Source of the DNA: Halobacteriovoraceae bacterium
Lineage (GTDB): Bacteria; Bdellovibrionota; Bacteriovoracia; Bacteriovoracales; Bacteriovoracaceae
DNA length: 64,000 bases
Direction: 5' to 3'
Assembly (NCBI GenBank): GCA_020635115.1
Contig: JACKAK010000009.1
Coordinates: 1-64,000 of the forward strand
This document shows positions 29,257 to 38,773 of the stretch, piece after piece. The notes beneath the pieces were generated by a model. It did no database searches. It was not told where the DNA came from and was given only the letters and a program-made list of their open reading frames with translations. Both the position numbers and the translations under genes were made by a program. Numbering within the stretch: the stretch's first letter is position 1; every line of letters starts with the position of its first letter.

Positions 29257-29404
29257 TGAATTTTACCCTTTCAGAAATTCAAAGAAATAGATCTATCCAA
29301 ATCTGCAAACAAAATCAATGGAAGCTATTAATTTTAATGAACTTATATAAATTTTATATTTTTTATTGTTTGTCGCGAATCCAAATGGTAATAAGGCTAT
29401 CGTT

Positions 29405-30307
29405 ATGAAAAAACTACTAATTATTAAATTCTCAATCTTTACCTTAGTTATTAATTCTCTTTATGCAACAGAAAATAATTATCGCTGTGAAGAGATAAAA
29501 AGCTATTTAAATCGAATTAATGATGAAGTAGATAGATTTGACGCGGTAATAAAAGAGCATGTTTTTATCTTTTCTACAGAAGTGGCCATGTATTCTCGGG
29601 AAATTAGCAAAGAAATTGAAGAAAAAATTAACACAGACTACCTTGATCGAAAGAAAGTAATAAGTCACGTTGATGATATACAAACAAAAGTTGAAAGGGA
29701 TCTCTTAGAAGCTATAAAACAAAGAAATGCCTATGACAGATATTTGTATTATTCGCTTTGTACAGTTCTCACTCCTTTCATAAGTTTAATGGCCTATGAT
29801 GATGAGAATTTTGAGGAAAGAGAACTTGGAAGAAATGTCCTCAATGATGAAATGATTGCAATGGTTCCAATTAAAAAGGCAGTCTTGGGATCGTGTCTGG
29901 CCGTTTTTCCAGTCATTGGATTTCTTTATGATAAAAAAAGCCATAATGAAAGACTGCTAAGAAATGACTATCTTAAAATGCTTAAGGCAACAGAAGGACA
30001 GAAAACATTCAATATCTATATCGCATTGGAGAAATGGATCAAGAGAAATCCAGGAAAAGTTTTTGGAACTGTAACCTTGGGCTCAGCACTCATTTTCGGA
30101 CTTCCCTACAGTGTCGCCCATTTCTACCAAAATGAAGACGTAGAGCAGGAACAAGAAAATGTTGACGGAATTCGATCAACAATTAGAAGACATATGAATA
30201 CTCTCTCAAAATTTTATAACACTTACTATTTTCATTTAGATCTTCAAAAACAAGTTTTTGAAGATTATCAAATTAATTGTCAGAACAGCGAAAAAACAAA
30301 AGCATAA
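29405..30307 (+). CDS. Exported or membrane protein of unknown function
   Basis: I start this at the ATG at 29405, giving 300 residues with a signal peptide (KKLLIIKFSIFTLVINSLYA), rather than at an upstream TTG (29366). Two to three hydrophobic stretches follow (around YSLCTVLTPFISLMAY, LGSCLAVFPVIGFLY and TLGSALIFGLPYSVAHFY), separated by coiled-coil-like charged segments. This suggests an inner-membrane protein with periplasmic helices. No family recognised. Confidence 0.6.
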   Translation: MKKLLIIKFSIFTLVINSLYATENNYRCEEIKSYLNRINDEVDRFDAVIKEHVFIFSTEVAMYSREISKEIEEKINTDYLDRKKVISHVDDIQTKVERDLLEAIKQRNAYDRYLYYSLCTVLTPFISLMAYDDENFEERELGRNVLNDEMIAMVPIKKAVLGSCLAVFPVIGFLYDKKSHNERLLRNDYLKMLKATEGQKTFNIYIALEKWIKRNPGKVFGTVTLGSALIFGLPYSVAHFYQNEDVEQEQENVDGIRSTIRRHMNTLSKFYNTYYFHLDLQKQVFEDYQINCQNSEKTKA

Positions 30308-30385
30308 CTCATTGCGTAGTGCGTTTTGCTCCTTCTAAGTCAACAATATTAATGTAGTTTAATATTAAAAATGGAAGGTTTTGTT

Positions 30386-31723
30386 ATGGGATGGAATAAA
30401 AAAGTTTTAACCCTGGCCATGGCCGGGATGTCAATAAGCGCCTTTTCGGGTGGTTATGACAAAGCAACTATATGGTCGGCAAAATGGTCGGCATTTGGTG
30501 GGGCCGCTGTTGGAGCAGTTGATTCTGCCGATGCTGCGTACTTTAACCCCGCGGGTCTTGTAAATGGAGACGACGCATTTTCTTTGAATATTTCACCAGG
30601 TCTGTCTCGGTTTCATGGGCCTTCCACTGAAGATAATAAATCTATTAATGGATCGTACAAGGTTCTTCCAATCATGGGTGGACTCGTAAAAAAAACATTA
30701 TCACCAAAATTTTCCTTAGGCGCGGGTATATATACTATCGGTGGTGCCATCTCTGAATTTGAGGAAGTAGGACTCTCAAGCGGATCTGTAAAAAATAGAT
30801 TAGGTAATCAGTCCGCAAATTTAAAAGTATATGAAGGAACTCTTGCTCTTGGATATAGAGTTAACACCTGGTTAACTTTCGGTGCAGCATGGAGAGTTCT
30901 TTACGGGACAGGCGAGTTTCAAAGTTTTGAGGTTAACTCAGCGACTAGTGCAATTATTCAGTCTAAAATAGAGGGCCTAAACGATACAGCTTATGATGGT
31001 TTTAGAGTTGGTTTGCAGGCCCAAAATGAATCAAAAAGTATGAGTTTTGGTGTTGTCTTTCGATCCGGAGTAGAGTTAGACCTACAAGATGGAACAGCTT
31101 CGGGAATGGCCCATGGATCAACAGGAAGTAGTGCTGCTTTTGATGGAGTTACTAGAGATACTAAAGCAAAAAGTGAATTTCCATGGAATATTCAGGCCGG
31201 GGGACACTTTAGTTTTGGTGAAAATACAAGTCTCCATTATCAATATGGTTTTACAAAGTATTCAGAACTTAAGAAAATTGAGATTTCTGGAACTCTAAAA
31301 GCGAGTATGGCCTCTTCTTCTGGAGCTGGTGCTAATGCATTAGCAAATGGCGCTGGAAATATTCCCCTATATTGGGAAGATGCTCACATCTTTTCTTTAG
31401 GCTTTGAACATATTCTAGAATCTAAATGGGCAACAAGAATTGGTGCTTCATATGGGACACAAGTAGTAAACGATGGAACTGCTAAAAATACTTTCACTGC
31501 TCCAGGTGGTGGACCTGGTTATTATATCGGAACTGGGAAAAAATTTAAAGATATGACTTTTGATTTAACTTTTGAGTATACACATGACGGTGGAAGTTCA
31601 GGTGGCCATTCTTTAGCACTTGAAACTGCAGATGCTTCAGGAAACAGAGAAGATGGATACTTCCTTGGTGATTTTAGGGCCGAGGCGTATCAAGTACACG
31701 CCTCATTTATTTTTCCTCTTTAA
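30386..31723 (+). CDS. OmpP1/FadL-family outer-membrane transporter
   Basis: The 445-residue protein has a signal peptide, then SAKWSAFGGAAVGAVDSADAAYFNPAGL, the hallmark N-terminus of OmpP1/FadL/TodX barrels, which import long-chain fatty acids or other hydrophobic molecules across the outer membrane. The rest has amphipathic strands ending in HASFIFPL. The ATG at 30386 is chosen because GGAAGG lies just upstream; the ATG at 30371 would overlap that site. Confidence 0.85.
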   Translation: MGWNKKVLTLAMAGMSISAFSGGYDKATIWSAKWSAFGGAAVGAVDSADAAYFNPAGLVNGDDAFSLNISPGLSRFHGPSTEDNKSINGSYKVLPIMGGLVKKTLSPKFSLGAGIYTIGGAISEFEEVGLSSGSVKNRLGNQSANLKVYEGTLALGYRVNTWLTFGAAWRVLYGTGEFQSFEVNSATSAIIQSKIEGLNDTAYDGFRVGLQAQNESKSMSFGVVFRSGVELDLQDGTASGMAHGSTGSSAAFDGVTRDTKAKSEFPWNIQAGGHFSFGENTSLHYQYGFTKYSELKKIEISGTLKASMASSSGAGANALANGAGNIPLYWEDAHIFSLGFEHILESKWATRIGASYGTQVVNDGTAKNTFTAPGGGPGYYIGTGKKFKDMTFDLTFEYTHDGGSSGGHSLALETADASGNREDGYFLGDFRAEAYQVHASFIFPL

Positions 31724-31740
31724 TTGTTAAAAAGAATTAA

Positions 31741-31772
31741 AAAAGGGCCATGCTATGCATGGCCTTTTTTTT
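31741..31772 (+). terminator. Intrinsic terminator after the FadL-like gene
   Basis: AAAAGGGCCATGC pairs with GCATGGCCTTTT (one bulged G) around a three-base loop, followed by an uninterrupted T run to 31772. It lies 17 bases after the stop codon and abuts the end of the convergent RNase gene, whose transcript may use it from the other side. Confidence 0.85.
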
Positions 31773-33801
31773 ATTTTGGAATAAATCTAAAGTCAATTCT
31801 ATCTAAATGCGGAATAATCGTAGAAGGTTTAACCATAATTTCACTTCCAACAGTTAAGAATTTTTTAAGCCTGGTACTCTCAAGGATTTTTCCATCACTA
31901 CTAAACTCATAACCATATTTTTTTACTAGATCTTTTGTATAAATGATACCGTCTATATCTTCTCCAATAACTTTGAATACAATAACAAACTTATTCATAT
32001 CAATGACTTTGGCCGGAAAATGTTTTTCTCCTTCCTTTCGATATACCCTTTCTTTAAATTTTTTAAGTTTCTGGACTTTTTCATAAAATAATTCACGACG
32101 AGTTTCTAGAATTGTTTTTGCAGTAAAATGATTGGCCAAACTCTCAATCTTCTCCAAACTAGGAGGTGTTTCATTTTTCATGAGGGCCTTCATAATTCTA
32201 TGATTGACAAGATCTGGAGCTCTTCTGATTGGACTTGTAAAGTGTGCATAGGTCTCAATATTGAGTGTAGAATGCACTCGAGGTCGGTCAGTATAGTAAG
32301 CAGGTCTAAAGCGTTTTAAAATATTCGGAACCATAATTGCAAAGTGATCAGGATTTGTTATTTGTGAGAGAAAACTTTGAAGATCAGAATGTTGGTATTC
32401 TTCATAATCCTTTTCTTTTTCATAACCTAATGATTCTCCTTTTTTCAAAATTTCTTTGATATCTTCTTCATTAAGTTCAAGTTGTGAACGATATACTCCC
32501 GTATAACCCATTTCTTTCATCCATGAACCTGCGGCCTTATTCGCTGAGATCATGAATTCGGCGATTAATTCATGGGATTCACTTGTAAAAAGTTCTGGTG
32601 AAAGGTGAGAAGGAACTTCTTCTATGTTCATTTCTCGTAATTTTCTATTTAAGTAAAGTGCACCATCGTTTTTATGGTTTTGATGAATAAGTGCATATAA
32701 CTCAAGATCATCAGTAAATTCAATATTGCTTCCATCTTCTAAAATTTGATCAACCTCATCATAATTCCATTTTCGATGATTAATCACAACTGCTTCATAA
32801 AAATCTTTTTTTACTAGAATACCATTTTGATCAAAATCCATCTCTCCAACCATGGCCAGACGTTCTTCCCCAGGATGGAGACTAAAGAGTTCTTGTTCTA
32901 TTTTCAGCGGAAATAACGGAAACCTTTTTTTAGGATAATAGGCCGTTGCGTGACGGTCATAAACTTCTCTGGCCAAAGGTGAACTATCATCAAACCAATG
33001 GGTAGGGTCAGCAATGGCCACATAGAGTTTAAACGTACCATCTTCATTTTTTTTTGTGTAAATAAGATCATCTATGTCTGTAGTTGTAGAAGGATCAATA
33101 GATCTTAATGGTATTTTTCTCAGATCTTTTCGACCATTTTTAAGTTCTCTTTTGATCGTCTTGCGCAATAAGTTTTTTTCACGCAAAAGTTCTTCAGCTT
33201 GATTAACGGCCCTAGTTGAATGATACAATCTTTGACCGAATTGTTGTAAAATTAATTCCTCTTCCAATTCTTCTGGAAATTTTTCTCCTAATACCTCTGA
33301 GTACTTTCCATAGAGATGCTGTTCATTTGATCTTTTATGATCAAGTTTAAATTTAACATACTCACCAACAGGTGCTTTTTTGGAAGAACGTTTACCATTT
33401 GAAACTCTAATTTCATAGTTTCGGCCATTGATTAAAGTTTCTATGTAGTGACGATGAAAATTATCTGTGCGTAAAATGCCATACATATCAAGTCCATTTC
33501 TAAAAAATGTGACTGTGTTTTGTAGCCTATCTTGTCCTTTTAGGTTTGCCTGAACAAAGTCTCCAAAATGTATTTCGGCCTGCATGTGCGGAGGGACCAT
33601 AATGCTTGGTGTTTCTATAGGGGCATTAACTAAGTGAACACTTTTAACCCCTTTTGAATTAATGACATGTCCAACAAATTTTCTCTCACAAAATGTGTCC
33701 TCTTTTGATGAGGCATTTGTTTTATCTTTGGCCAATAGGGTTGCATTAAAGACAATTGAAGTATATAGAGCTAATTTTACGAGGGAAAATGATGTTTTCA
33801 A
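31771..33801 (-). CDS. RNase II/R-family exoribonuclease with predicted signal peptide
   Basis: A 676-residue RNB-family 3'-5' exoribonuclease. The metal-binding acidic cluster is intact in SIDPSTTTDIDD (234-245), and the conserved YAHFTSPIRR is at 518-527, with an ISANKAAG helix at about 419-426. A C-terminal S1-like domain follows (about 595-676). Unusually, the N-terminus is MKTSFSLVKLALYTSIVFNA, followed by TLLAKDK: a basic start, a hydrophobic core and a plausible signal-peptidase site after residue 24. RNase R and II are normally cytoplasmic, so this points to an envelope or secreted RNase, useful for degrading foreign or prey RNA. Export is inferred. Confidence 0.85.
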   Translation of the reverse strand: MKTSFSLVKLALYTSIVFNATLLAKDKTNASSKEDTFCERKFVGHVINSKGVKSVHLVNAPIETPSIMVPPHMQAEIHFGDFVQANLKGQDRLQNTVTFFRNGLDMYGILRTDNFHRHYIETLINGRNYEIRVSNGKRSSKKAPVGEYVKFKLDHKRSNEQHLYGKYSEVLGEKFPEELEEELILQQFGQRLYHSTRAVNQAEELLREKNLLRKTIKRELKNGRKDLRKIPLRSIDPSTTTDIDDLIYTKKNEDGTFKLYVAIADPTHWFDDSSPLAREVYDRHATAYYPKKRFPLFPLKIEQELFSLHPGEERLAMVGEMDFDQNGILVKKDFYEAVVINHRKWNYDEVDQILEDGSNIEFTDDLELYALIHQNHKNDGALYLNRKLREMNIEEVPSHLSPELFTSESHELIAEFMISANKAAGSWMKEMGYTGVYRSQLELNEEDIKEILKKGESLGYEKEKDYEEYQHSDLQSFLSQITNPDHFAIMVPNILKRFRPAYYTDRPRVHSTLNIETYAHFTSPIRRAPDLVNHRIMKALMKNETPPSLEKIESLANHFTAKTILETRRELFYEKVQKLKKFKERVYRKEGEKHFPAKVIDMNKFVIVFKVIGEDIDGIIYTKDLVKKYGYEFSSDGKILESTRLKKFLTVGSEIMVKPSTIIPHLDRIDFRFIPK

Positions 33802-33948
33802 AGAGCATCCTTTTGTAATAATTTGAAAAGAAAAATGGTTTATTCTTAAATTTATGTCAATAAATCTTACTGATATGTTAGAAGATATAAGAAAACCATA
33901 ACATGAATTTAATTAAATTAAATAAAACTAAACAAAAAGGAGTTGTAA

Positions 33949-34221
33949 ATGGGAAAAATTAGAGCATCTCACATTTTAGTCGATCATCAACATGAAATCG
34001 ATGACATTTTGCAGAAAATTGAAAATGGAGAAACATTTGAGAAGTTGGCATCAGATTTTTCAAATTGCCCTTCCGGCAAAAATGGTGGTGACTTGGGACA
34101 GTTTGGAAAAGGCATGATGGTTAAGCCATTTGAAGATGCTGCATTTGAATTAGAAGTTGGAGCAATTTCAGGGCCAGTAAAAACTCAATTTGGATATCAT
34201 CTTATTAAAAGAACTGAGTAG
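33949..34221 (+). CDS. Parvulin-type peptidyl-prolyl cis-trans isomerase
   Basis: A 90-residue stand-alone parvulin (PpiC type) without signal peptide. It contains IRASHILVDH at the N-terminus with the active-site His, the DFSNCPSGKNGGDLGQFGKG segment with the catalytic-site Cys/Ser region, and TQFGYHLIK at the end. It accelerates proline isomerisation in the cytoplasm. AAAGGAG precedes the ATG, and a terminator follows. Confidence 0.92.
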   Translation: MGKIRASHILVDHQHEIDDILQKIENGETFEKLASDFSNCPSGKNGGDLGQFGKGMMVKPFEDAAFELEVGAISGPVKTQFGYHLIKRTE

Positions 34222-34231
34222 TCTTTTTTGC

Positions 34232-34251
34232 GCTCCCAAAATTTTGGGAGC
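34232..34251 (+). terminator. Terminator after the parvulin gene
   Basis: GCTCCCAAAA and TTTTGGGAGC form a perfect ten-base inverted repeat, with practical loop in the AATT centre, eleven bases after the stop codon and followed by ATTTTGAC. Confidence 0.65.
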
Positions 34252-34337
34252 ATTTTGACTCAATACTTCGTCCATTCATCATAACGAAACTTGAAAAAGA
34301 CATTGCCAATTTTTTTTTGGCCCATTAGTATTGCCCA

Positions 34338-35849
34338 ATGCATAGTTTAATTGAAAATATACTTACGGGCCTTGGAATTAATAGTAAAGATTGGAAAGAT
34401 TTTTATCTAAAGGTCTTTTATATTGGACTCTTTATTCACATCATTATTGCTATATTCAGTGTAGGCTTTCACCATTTTGATGAACAATGGCAGATTCTTG
34501 AATTTCTGAACTATAAATTAGGTCTTTCTCCTAGTGAATCTCTACCTTGGGAATTTCCCAACAAGATGAGATCTTGGATGCAACCAGGACTCTATTATTT
34601 GATGTACAAGTTTATGTACAGTTTCATTGGGGCAAATCCCTTTGGGATGGCCTTAGTATTTAGACTTTTTACGAGTCTAGTCGGATTTTTAAGTACCATG
34701 GCCGCTTGTCTAAGTTTGCATTATTTTTCAACTAACAAATTTCAATTAAAAATCTCAATTATTTCATGTCATGTGATGTGGATGATTCCCTATATTCAGG
34801 TTAGGCCATCCTCAGAAGGAATGGGATCAAATCTATTACTACTTTCTTTATCCTTAATGATTCATTCTTTAATGGCCAATTTAAAAAGAGAATCACTCTT
34901 TACATTCTTGATAGGTCTGATGATGGGGTTTGCCTTTTGTTTTCGTTTTCAAATAGGAATCATCATCATGTTTGCTTGGATTTGGTATTTACTAGTTGGT
35001 AGAGCGAAAATTTCAAATGCATGCCTGATGGCGCTTGGAATAATTGTTGTAACGATTTTGAATGTTTTTGTAGATAAATGGGGTTATGGAGTTTGGACTT
35101 TTTCACCTTGGAACTATCTTAATCAAAATCTGGTTTTAGGTAAATTGTCCGGTTTTCCTCCTTCCCCATGGTGGGAATTGATTGTAAAAACGATAACGAA
35201 AGGAATACCTCCACTAAGTATTATATTTGTGGGTCTTTATTTTTATGTATGGTTAAGAAAACCAAAAAGTCTATTTACCTGGTCAACGTTTCCCCTATGT
35301 TTGGTACACTCCATACTTTCACATAAAGCACTTCGTTTCATATTTCCTGTTTTTGTCCTGGCACCCTATGCACTTCTCGATGCTTTAAGCATGTTGGGTA
35401 TAGATGAATCCTGGTGGAAAGATTCAAAAAATAGGGGAAAAAAGGTTGCAATAAAAATCTTAATTGGTATGAACTTTTTGATACTTTTAGTCGTCATGTT
35501 TAAACCTGCAAAGACAGCAATAAAATTTTATTCTTTTGTCTATAATAATAATATTAATAAAATTTATCTTTATGGAGGAAATCCCTATGTGATGGTGGGG
35601 CTTGATTTAATGTTTTACCGTCGCAGTAGTTTAGAGTTTGAGAACTTGGCAAATTTGTCACAAGTAAATTTATCTGATTTTAAAAACAATTGGCTCTTTG
35701 TTGAAAAAGGGAAAGATGTATTTAGAGTTCTAGAAGAGTCAAAAAATTGCGAGATGCGCTATTCTAATTATCCTTTATGGAGCAGGAACTTTAACTTTAA
35801 AAAATGGATTGAAAGGTCTCGATTTTGGGGACTTTTTTATTGTCAATAA
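34338..35849 (+). CDS. GT22-like (PIG-B/Alg9 type) membrane mannosyltransferase
   Basis: The 503-residue protein has about ten membrane helices. It carries the GT22 landmarks: an acidic first loop with HHFDEQWQILEF and a downstream HKALRFIFPVFVLAPY, close to the family's HKE-x-RF-x-[FY]-P motif. GT22 enzymes transfer mannose from a polyprenyl-phosphate carrier. The Glu of HKE is replaced by Ala here. It meets the DUF2079 gene tail-to-tail with no spacer, so read-through would produce antisense RNA. Confidence 0.75.
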   Translation: MHSLIENILTGLGINSKDWKDFYLKVFYIGLFIHIIIAIFSVGFHHFDEQWQILEFLNYKLGLSPSESLPWEFPNKMRSWMQPGLYYLMYKFMYSFIGANPFGMALVFRLFTSLVGFLSTMAACLSLHYFSTNKFQLKISIISCHVMWMIPYIQVRPSSEGMGSNLLLLSLSLMIHSLMANLKRESLFTFLIGLMMGFAFCFRFQIGIIIMFAWIWYLLVGRAKISNACLMALGIIVVTILNVFVDKWGYGVWTFSPWNYLNQNLVLGKLSGFPPSPWWELIVKTITKGIPPLSIIFVGLYFYVWLRKPKSLFTWSTFPLCLVHSILSHKALRFIFPVFVLAPYALLDALSMLGIDESWWKDSKNRGKKVAIKILIGMNFLILLVVMFKPAKTAIKFYSFVYNNNINKIYLYGGNPYVMVGLDLMFYRRSSLEFENLANLSQVNLSDFKNNWLFVEKGKDVFRVLEESKNCEMRYSNYPLWSRNFNFKKWIERSRFWGLFYCQ

Positions 35850-37295
35850 TCAATCAAAACATTTGAGTGGAAAGGGTCCCTTTGCAACAAGATAATCATT
35901 GCTTTCATAATAAATCTTTGAAATATAAGGACTTGCACATTTTATTATATTTTCGATTTTATTTTTATTATAGGGAAAAACCATTTCATTCGCACTTAGA
36001 TTAAATGCTAAATTTGAATATTCGCTGAGCTGTTTTGTGTAATTGTTTATCTGGTAAAAATTTAGTTGTGCAGTAATGAGATGTCGTGTAATGAGTCCAG
36101 ATGTTGCAAAAATGGATTCTCCCTTTGGAATTTCTCTAAGTGCTTTTTCAATTTTTTTATTTTCAGTAATTTTTTGTTCAGCAAATAGATTAAATTTCTG
36201 AAATAAAATTTTTGAGTATTCTAAATTTTTTCTATGACCTGAAATACCAGGTAGAAAAACTAAAAAAAGAGCAAAAAGAAGTATAGTTTTTTTAGAACAT
36301 TCTTTAATGAATTTATCAAGATTAAAAATTGTATAGCAAAATATTGGGGCCGCGATGATCACTCCATAATGGTAGTAGATTTTATTTGCTATAAAATGGA
36401 TAAAAAATTGTGGGAGATAAAAAACAGCGACAGGTACTATGCTTAACTTGTACTTAGCTAGATTTTTAAGATCATATTTAAAAATGAAAAATATTGGAAT
36501 TAAAGATGGATAGATGAGTTTTAAAAAATCTTTGTACTTAAAATTCATAATCGTACTGATTACAGAATCGAATTTGATATAATTATAAGTTTTTCCAACA
36601 TATAGGGGGCGAATGTAGAAAATAACGAACAAAAACAAAATAGAAATGAAAACTAAAGAGATACCAAGTCTTTTTTCTTTATTGATAATGTAGAAAAGAC
36701 CAAGGGCAAAAATTGAAAAAGGAAAAACTTCTTTAAATAAGCATAAAATGATTGACCAGAAAATGATATGGTTATCTTTTTTGTCACAAATTGAATTAAT
36801 GAGAAAAAATATTGGTAATAATGACCAAGTGGTAGGGTGTACTCCGTAACTAAGCGCTGATAGAACTCCTCTCGAAAAATATATTAATCCAAATACAAAA
36901 AGACCTTTAAAAAAGTTTAAATTCTTTTCTCTATTGATATAGACAAAACCTGGAAGAATAACAAAGAGTGCCTCAATGAGTGATAGCATTGTTTGAGACT
37001 TTGAAATTTGACCAAAGATGATTGATACTGGGTATAGGATAGGATCAAAATGATCAGCAAAAATATTAATGTTTCTGAAACTTATATATGGATTAAAATC
37101 GGTGAATGAAGCTATTTCAACAAATGCTTTATAGTATATACCAAAGTCATAGGTATCTATAAGATTCAAGTGTGTTGAAAACCAAGTACGAAGAGGAAAG
37201 AGAAGAATTAAAATGGCAAATGGTATAAAGAGTATGTAGTGAAATTGATTCAATTTTTTGTTGTCTTTATTATAGATTGAATCTGATGAATACAT
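35850..37295 (-). CDS. DUF2079-type multi-spanning membrane protein
   Basis: The 481-residue protein has about ten membrane helices. The first large loop contains DTYDFGIYYKAF and, later, FADHFDPILYPVSI, the paired acidic motifs of DUF2079 proteins, which are predicted GT-C-fold glycosyltransferases. Four such GT-C-like proteins lie within 15 kb of each other here. Substrate unknown. Confidence 0.65.
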   Translation of the reverse strand: MYSSDSIYNKDNKKLNQFHYILFIPFAILILLFPLRTWFSTHLNLIDTYDFGIYYKAFVEIASFTDFNPYISFRNINIFADHFDPILYPVSIIFGQISKSQTMLSLIEALFVILPGFVYINREKNLNFFKGLFVFGLIYFSRGVLSALSYGVHPTTWSLLPIFFLINSICDKKDNHIIFWSIILCLFKEVFPFSIFALGLFYIINKEKRLGISLVFISILFLFVIFYIRPLYVGKTYNYIKFDSVISTIMNFKYKDFLKLIYPSLIPIFFIFKYDLKNLAKYKLSIVPVAVFYLPQFFIHFIANKIYYHYGVIIAAPIFCYTIFNLDKFIKECSKKTILLFALFLVFLPGISGHRKNLEYSKILFQKFNLFAEQKITENKKIEKALREIPKGESIFATSGLITRHLITAQLNFYQINNYTKQLSEYSNLAFNLSANEMVFPYNKNKIENIIKCASPYISKIYYESNDYLVAKGPFPLKCFD

Positions 37296-37474
37296 AGAAA
37301 ATCTACTTTTGAAAAATTATTTCATGGAGGAGTATTTCAGGATATTATAAACTATCTAAAAATTAAATTTAATACCTTTTAATTTATATATTTCACATAC
37401 TTTCCTGTAGACCTTATGATCTGTGTTCCACCGTGAAACGTGAAGAATCGAATAGTGTCGAGTTGAGATTTATA

Positions 37475-37550
37475 TGGTGGGCGGTACAGGGTTCGAACCT
37501 GTGACCCCTAGCTTGTAAGGCTAGTGCTCTCCCAGCTGAGCTAACCGCCC
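37475..37550 (-). tRNA. tRNA-Val(UAC)
   Basis: Read on the minus strand: acceptor GGGCGGT pairs with ACCGCCC, D arm GCTC/GAGC, anticodon stem CTAGC/GCTAG around loop CTTACAA (anticodon TAC), a T arm ACAGG-TTCGAAC-CCTGT, discriminator A and an encoded CCA end. 76 bases in total. Confidence 0.97.
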
Positions 37551-37695
37551 CAATCGGAATGTTTCAAAGTGGGGCTAAATTAATCGAACAAAGTATTATT
37601 GTCAATTAAAAACTCATTAAAAATCACCTTTTTATTGCCTTAAACTCTTGATAACACTCGTGAAAAAATATTTTTAATATTCGGCAAAAATTTCT

Positions 37696-37721
37696 TAAGG
37701 AAAAATTTTCCACTCCGATAT
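37696..37721 (+). promoter_or_regulatory. Possible flagellar sigma-28 (FliA) promoter
   Basis: TAAG at 37696-37699 and TCCGATAT at 37714-37721, 14 bases apart, resemble the FliA consensus TAAA and GCCGATAA. It lies 125 bases before the flagellin start. The spacing is one short and there are mismatches, so this is a candidate only. Confidence 0.4.
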
Positions 37722-37846
37722 GCATGATGTAAGCAATGATGCTTTACAAAGATTAAGTAACTTATACGAATATTGCACGAAGCAGATAAATCTCAAGGCG
37801 AGATTTAGTTCCAAGGGTGGAGCGCTGTGACCAAGGAGGTTCAACT

Positions 37847-38680
37847 ATGGGTTTACGTATTAACACGAATGTGACTTCTCTTTCTGCCCAGAGAACATTA
37901 GGGAAGACCACAAATGACCAGGCCGAGTCGCTTGGGAAACTCTCTTCAGGTTCAAGAATTGTAAAGGCCGCTGATGATGCAGCTGGTTTGGCAATTTCTG
38001 AAAAATTGAGGGGTCAAATTAGAGGCCTTACTCAGGCCGAAAGAAACGCCAGTGACGGTATTTCTCTTATTCAAACTGCAGAAGGCGGTCTCAATGAAAT
38101 CTCGAGTATCCTTATCAGACTTAGAGAACTTTCTGTTCAATCTGCCTCAGATACAGTAGGCGACACAGAAAGAAGCTTTGCTGATAAAGAGTATCAGAAC
38201 ATGAAAGAAGAAATTGAGAGAATTGCTAATGTGACAGAATTTAACGGCAAGAAGCTATTAAATGGAACAGGTGAATTCTATGATTTTCAAATTGGTATCA
38301 ACAATATTGAAAACGAGGACAGAATTACTTTCAATGCTTCAGCTACAAATTCTACGCTCGCAGCTTTAGGCGTTGATGGCCTTGCTGTTCAATCGAAAGA
38401 GTCTGCACAAGAATCTCTTGGGATTTTAGACAGTGCGATAACTCAAGTATCTGGACAGAGAGCTGGGTTTGGTGCTATGCAAAATAGACTAACTTCAACA
38501 ATACAAAATATTCAGATCACTAACGAGAACTTAAGCTCTGCTAACTCTCGTATCAGAGATACTGATTATGCTACTGAAACTGCAACGAATACGAAACTTT
38601 CTATTCTTAATCAATCTGGTGCAGCTGTTCTTAGTCAAGCAAATACTCAAGGACAAATTGCGCTTAGATTGCTCGGTTAA
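37847..38680 (+). CDS. fliC: Flagellin
   Basis: The 277-residue product has both conserved flagellin ends: MGLRINTNVTSLSAQRTLGK and a SRIVKAADDAAGLAISEKLR N-terminal D0/D1 segment, and a C-terminal NRLTSTIQNIQITNENLSSA followed by QANTQGQIALRLLG. The variable middle is very short, so only a small outer domain is present. The ATG at 37847 follows a perfect AAGGAGG; an upstream GTG (37817) lies before that site and is rejected. No other flagellar genes are nearby. Confidence 0.96.
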   Translation: MGLRINTNVTSLSAQRTLGKTTNDQAESLGKLSSGSRIVKAADDAAGLAISEKLRGQIRGLTQAERNASDGISLIQTAEGGLNEISSILIRLRELSVQSASDTVGDTERSFADKEYQNMKEEIERIANVTEFNGKKLLNGTGEFYDFQIGINNIENEDRITFNASATNSTLAALGVDGLAVQSKESAQESLGILDSAITQVSGQRAGFGAMQNRLTSTIQNIQITNENLSSANSRIRDTDYATETATNTKLSILNQSGAAVLSQANTQGQIALRLLG

Positions 38681-38714
38681 TAAATGATAATTTGACCCAC
38701 AAATAATCATTCAC

Positions 38715-38739
38715 GGGGGCCAGTAAGGCCCCTTTTTTT
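38715..38739 (+). terminator. Intrinsic terminator after flagellin
   Basis: GGGGCC and GGCCCC (38716-38721, 38727-38732) around AGTAA, followed by seven T, 35 bases after the stop codon. Confidence 0.9.
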
Positions 38740-38773
38740 ATTTAACTTCTAAGCATATAAAATATTCAAAAAT

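Noticed and set aside
37817..37846. Longer flagellin start at GTG 37817
   Set aside because: The perfect AAGGAGG lies inside this extension and points to the ATG at 37847.
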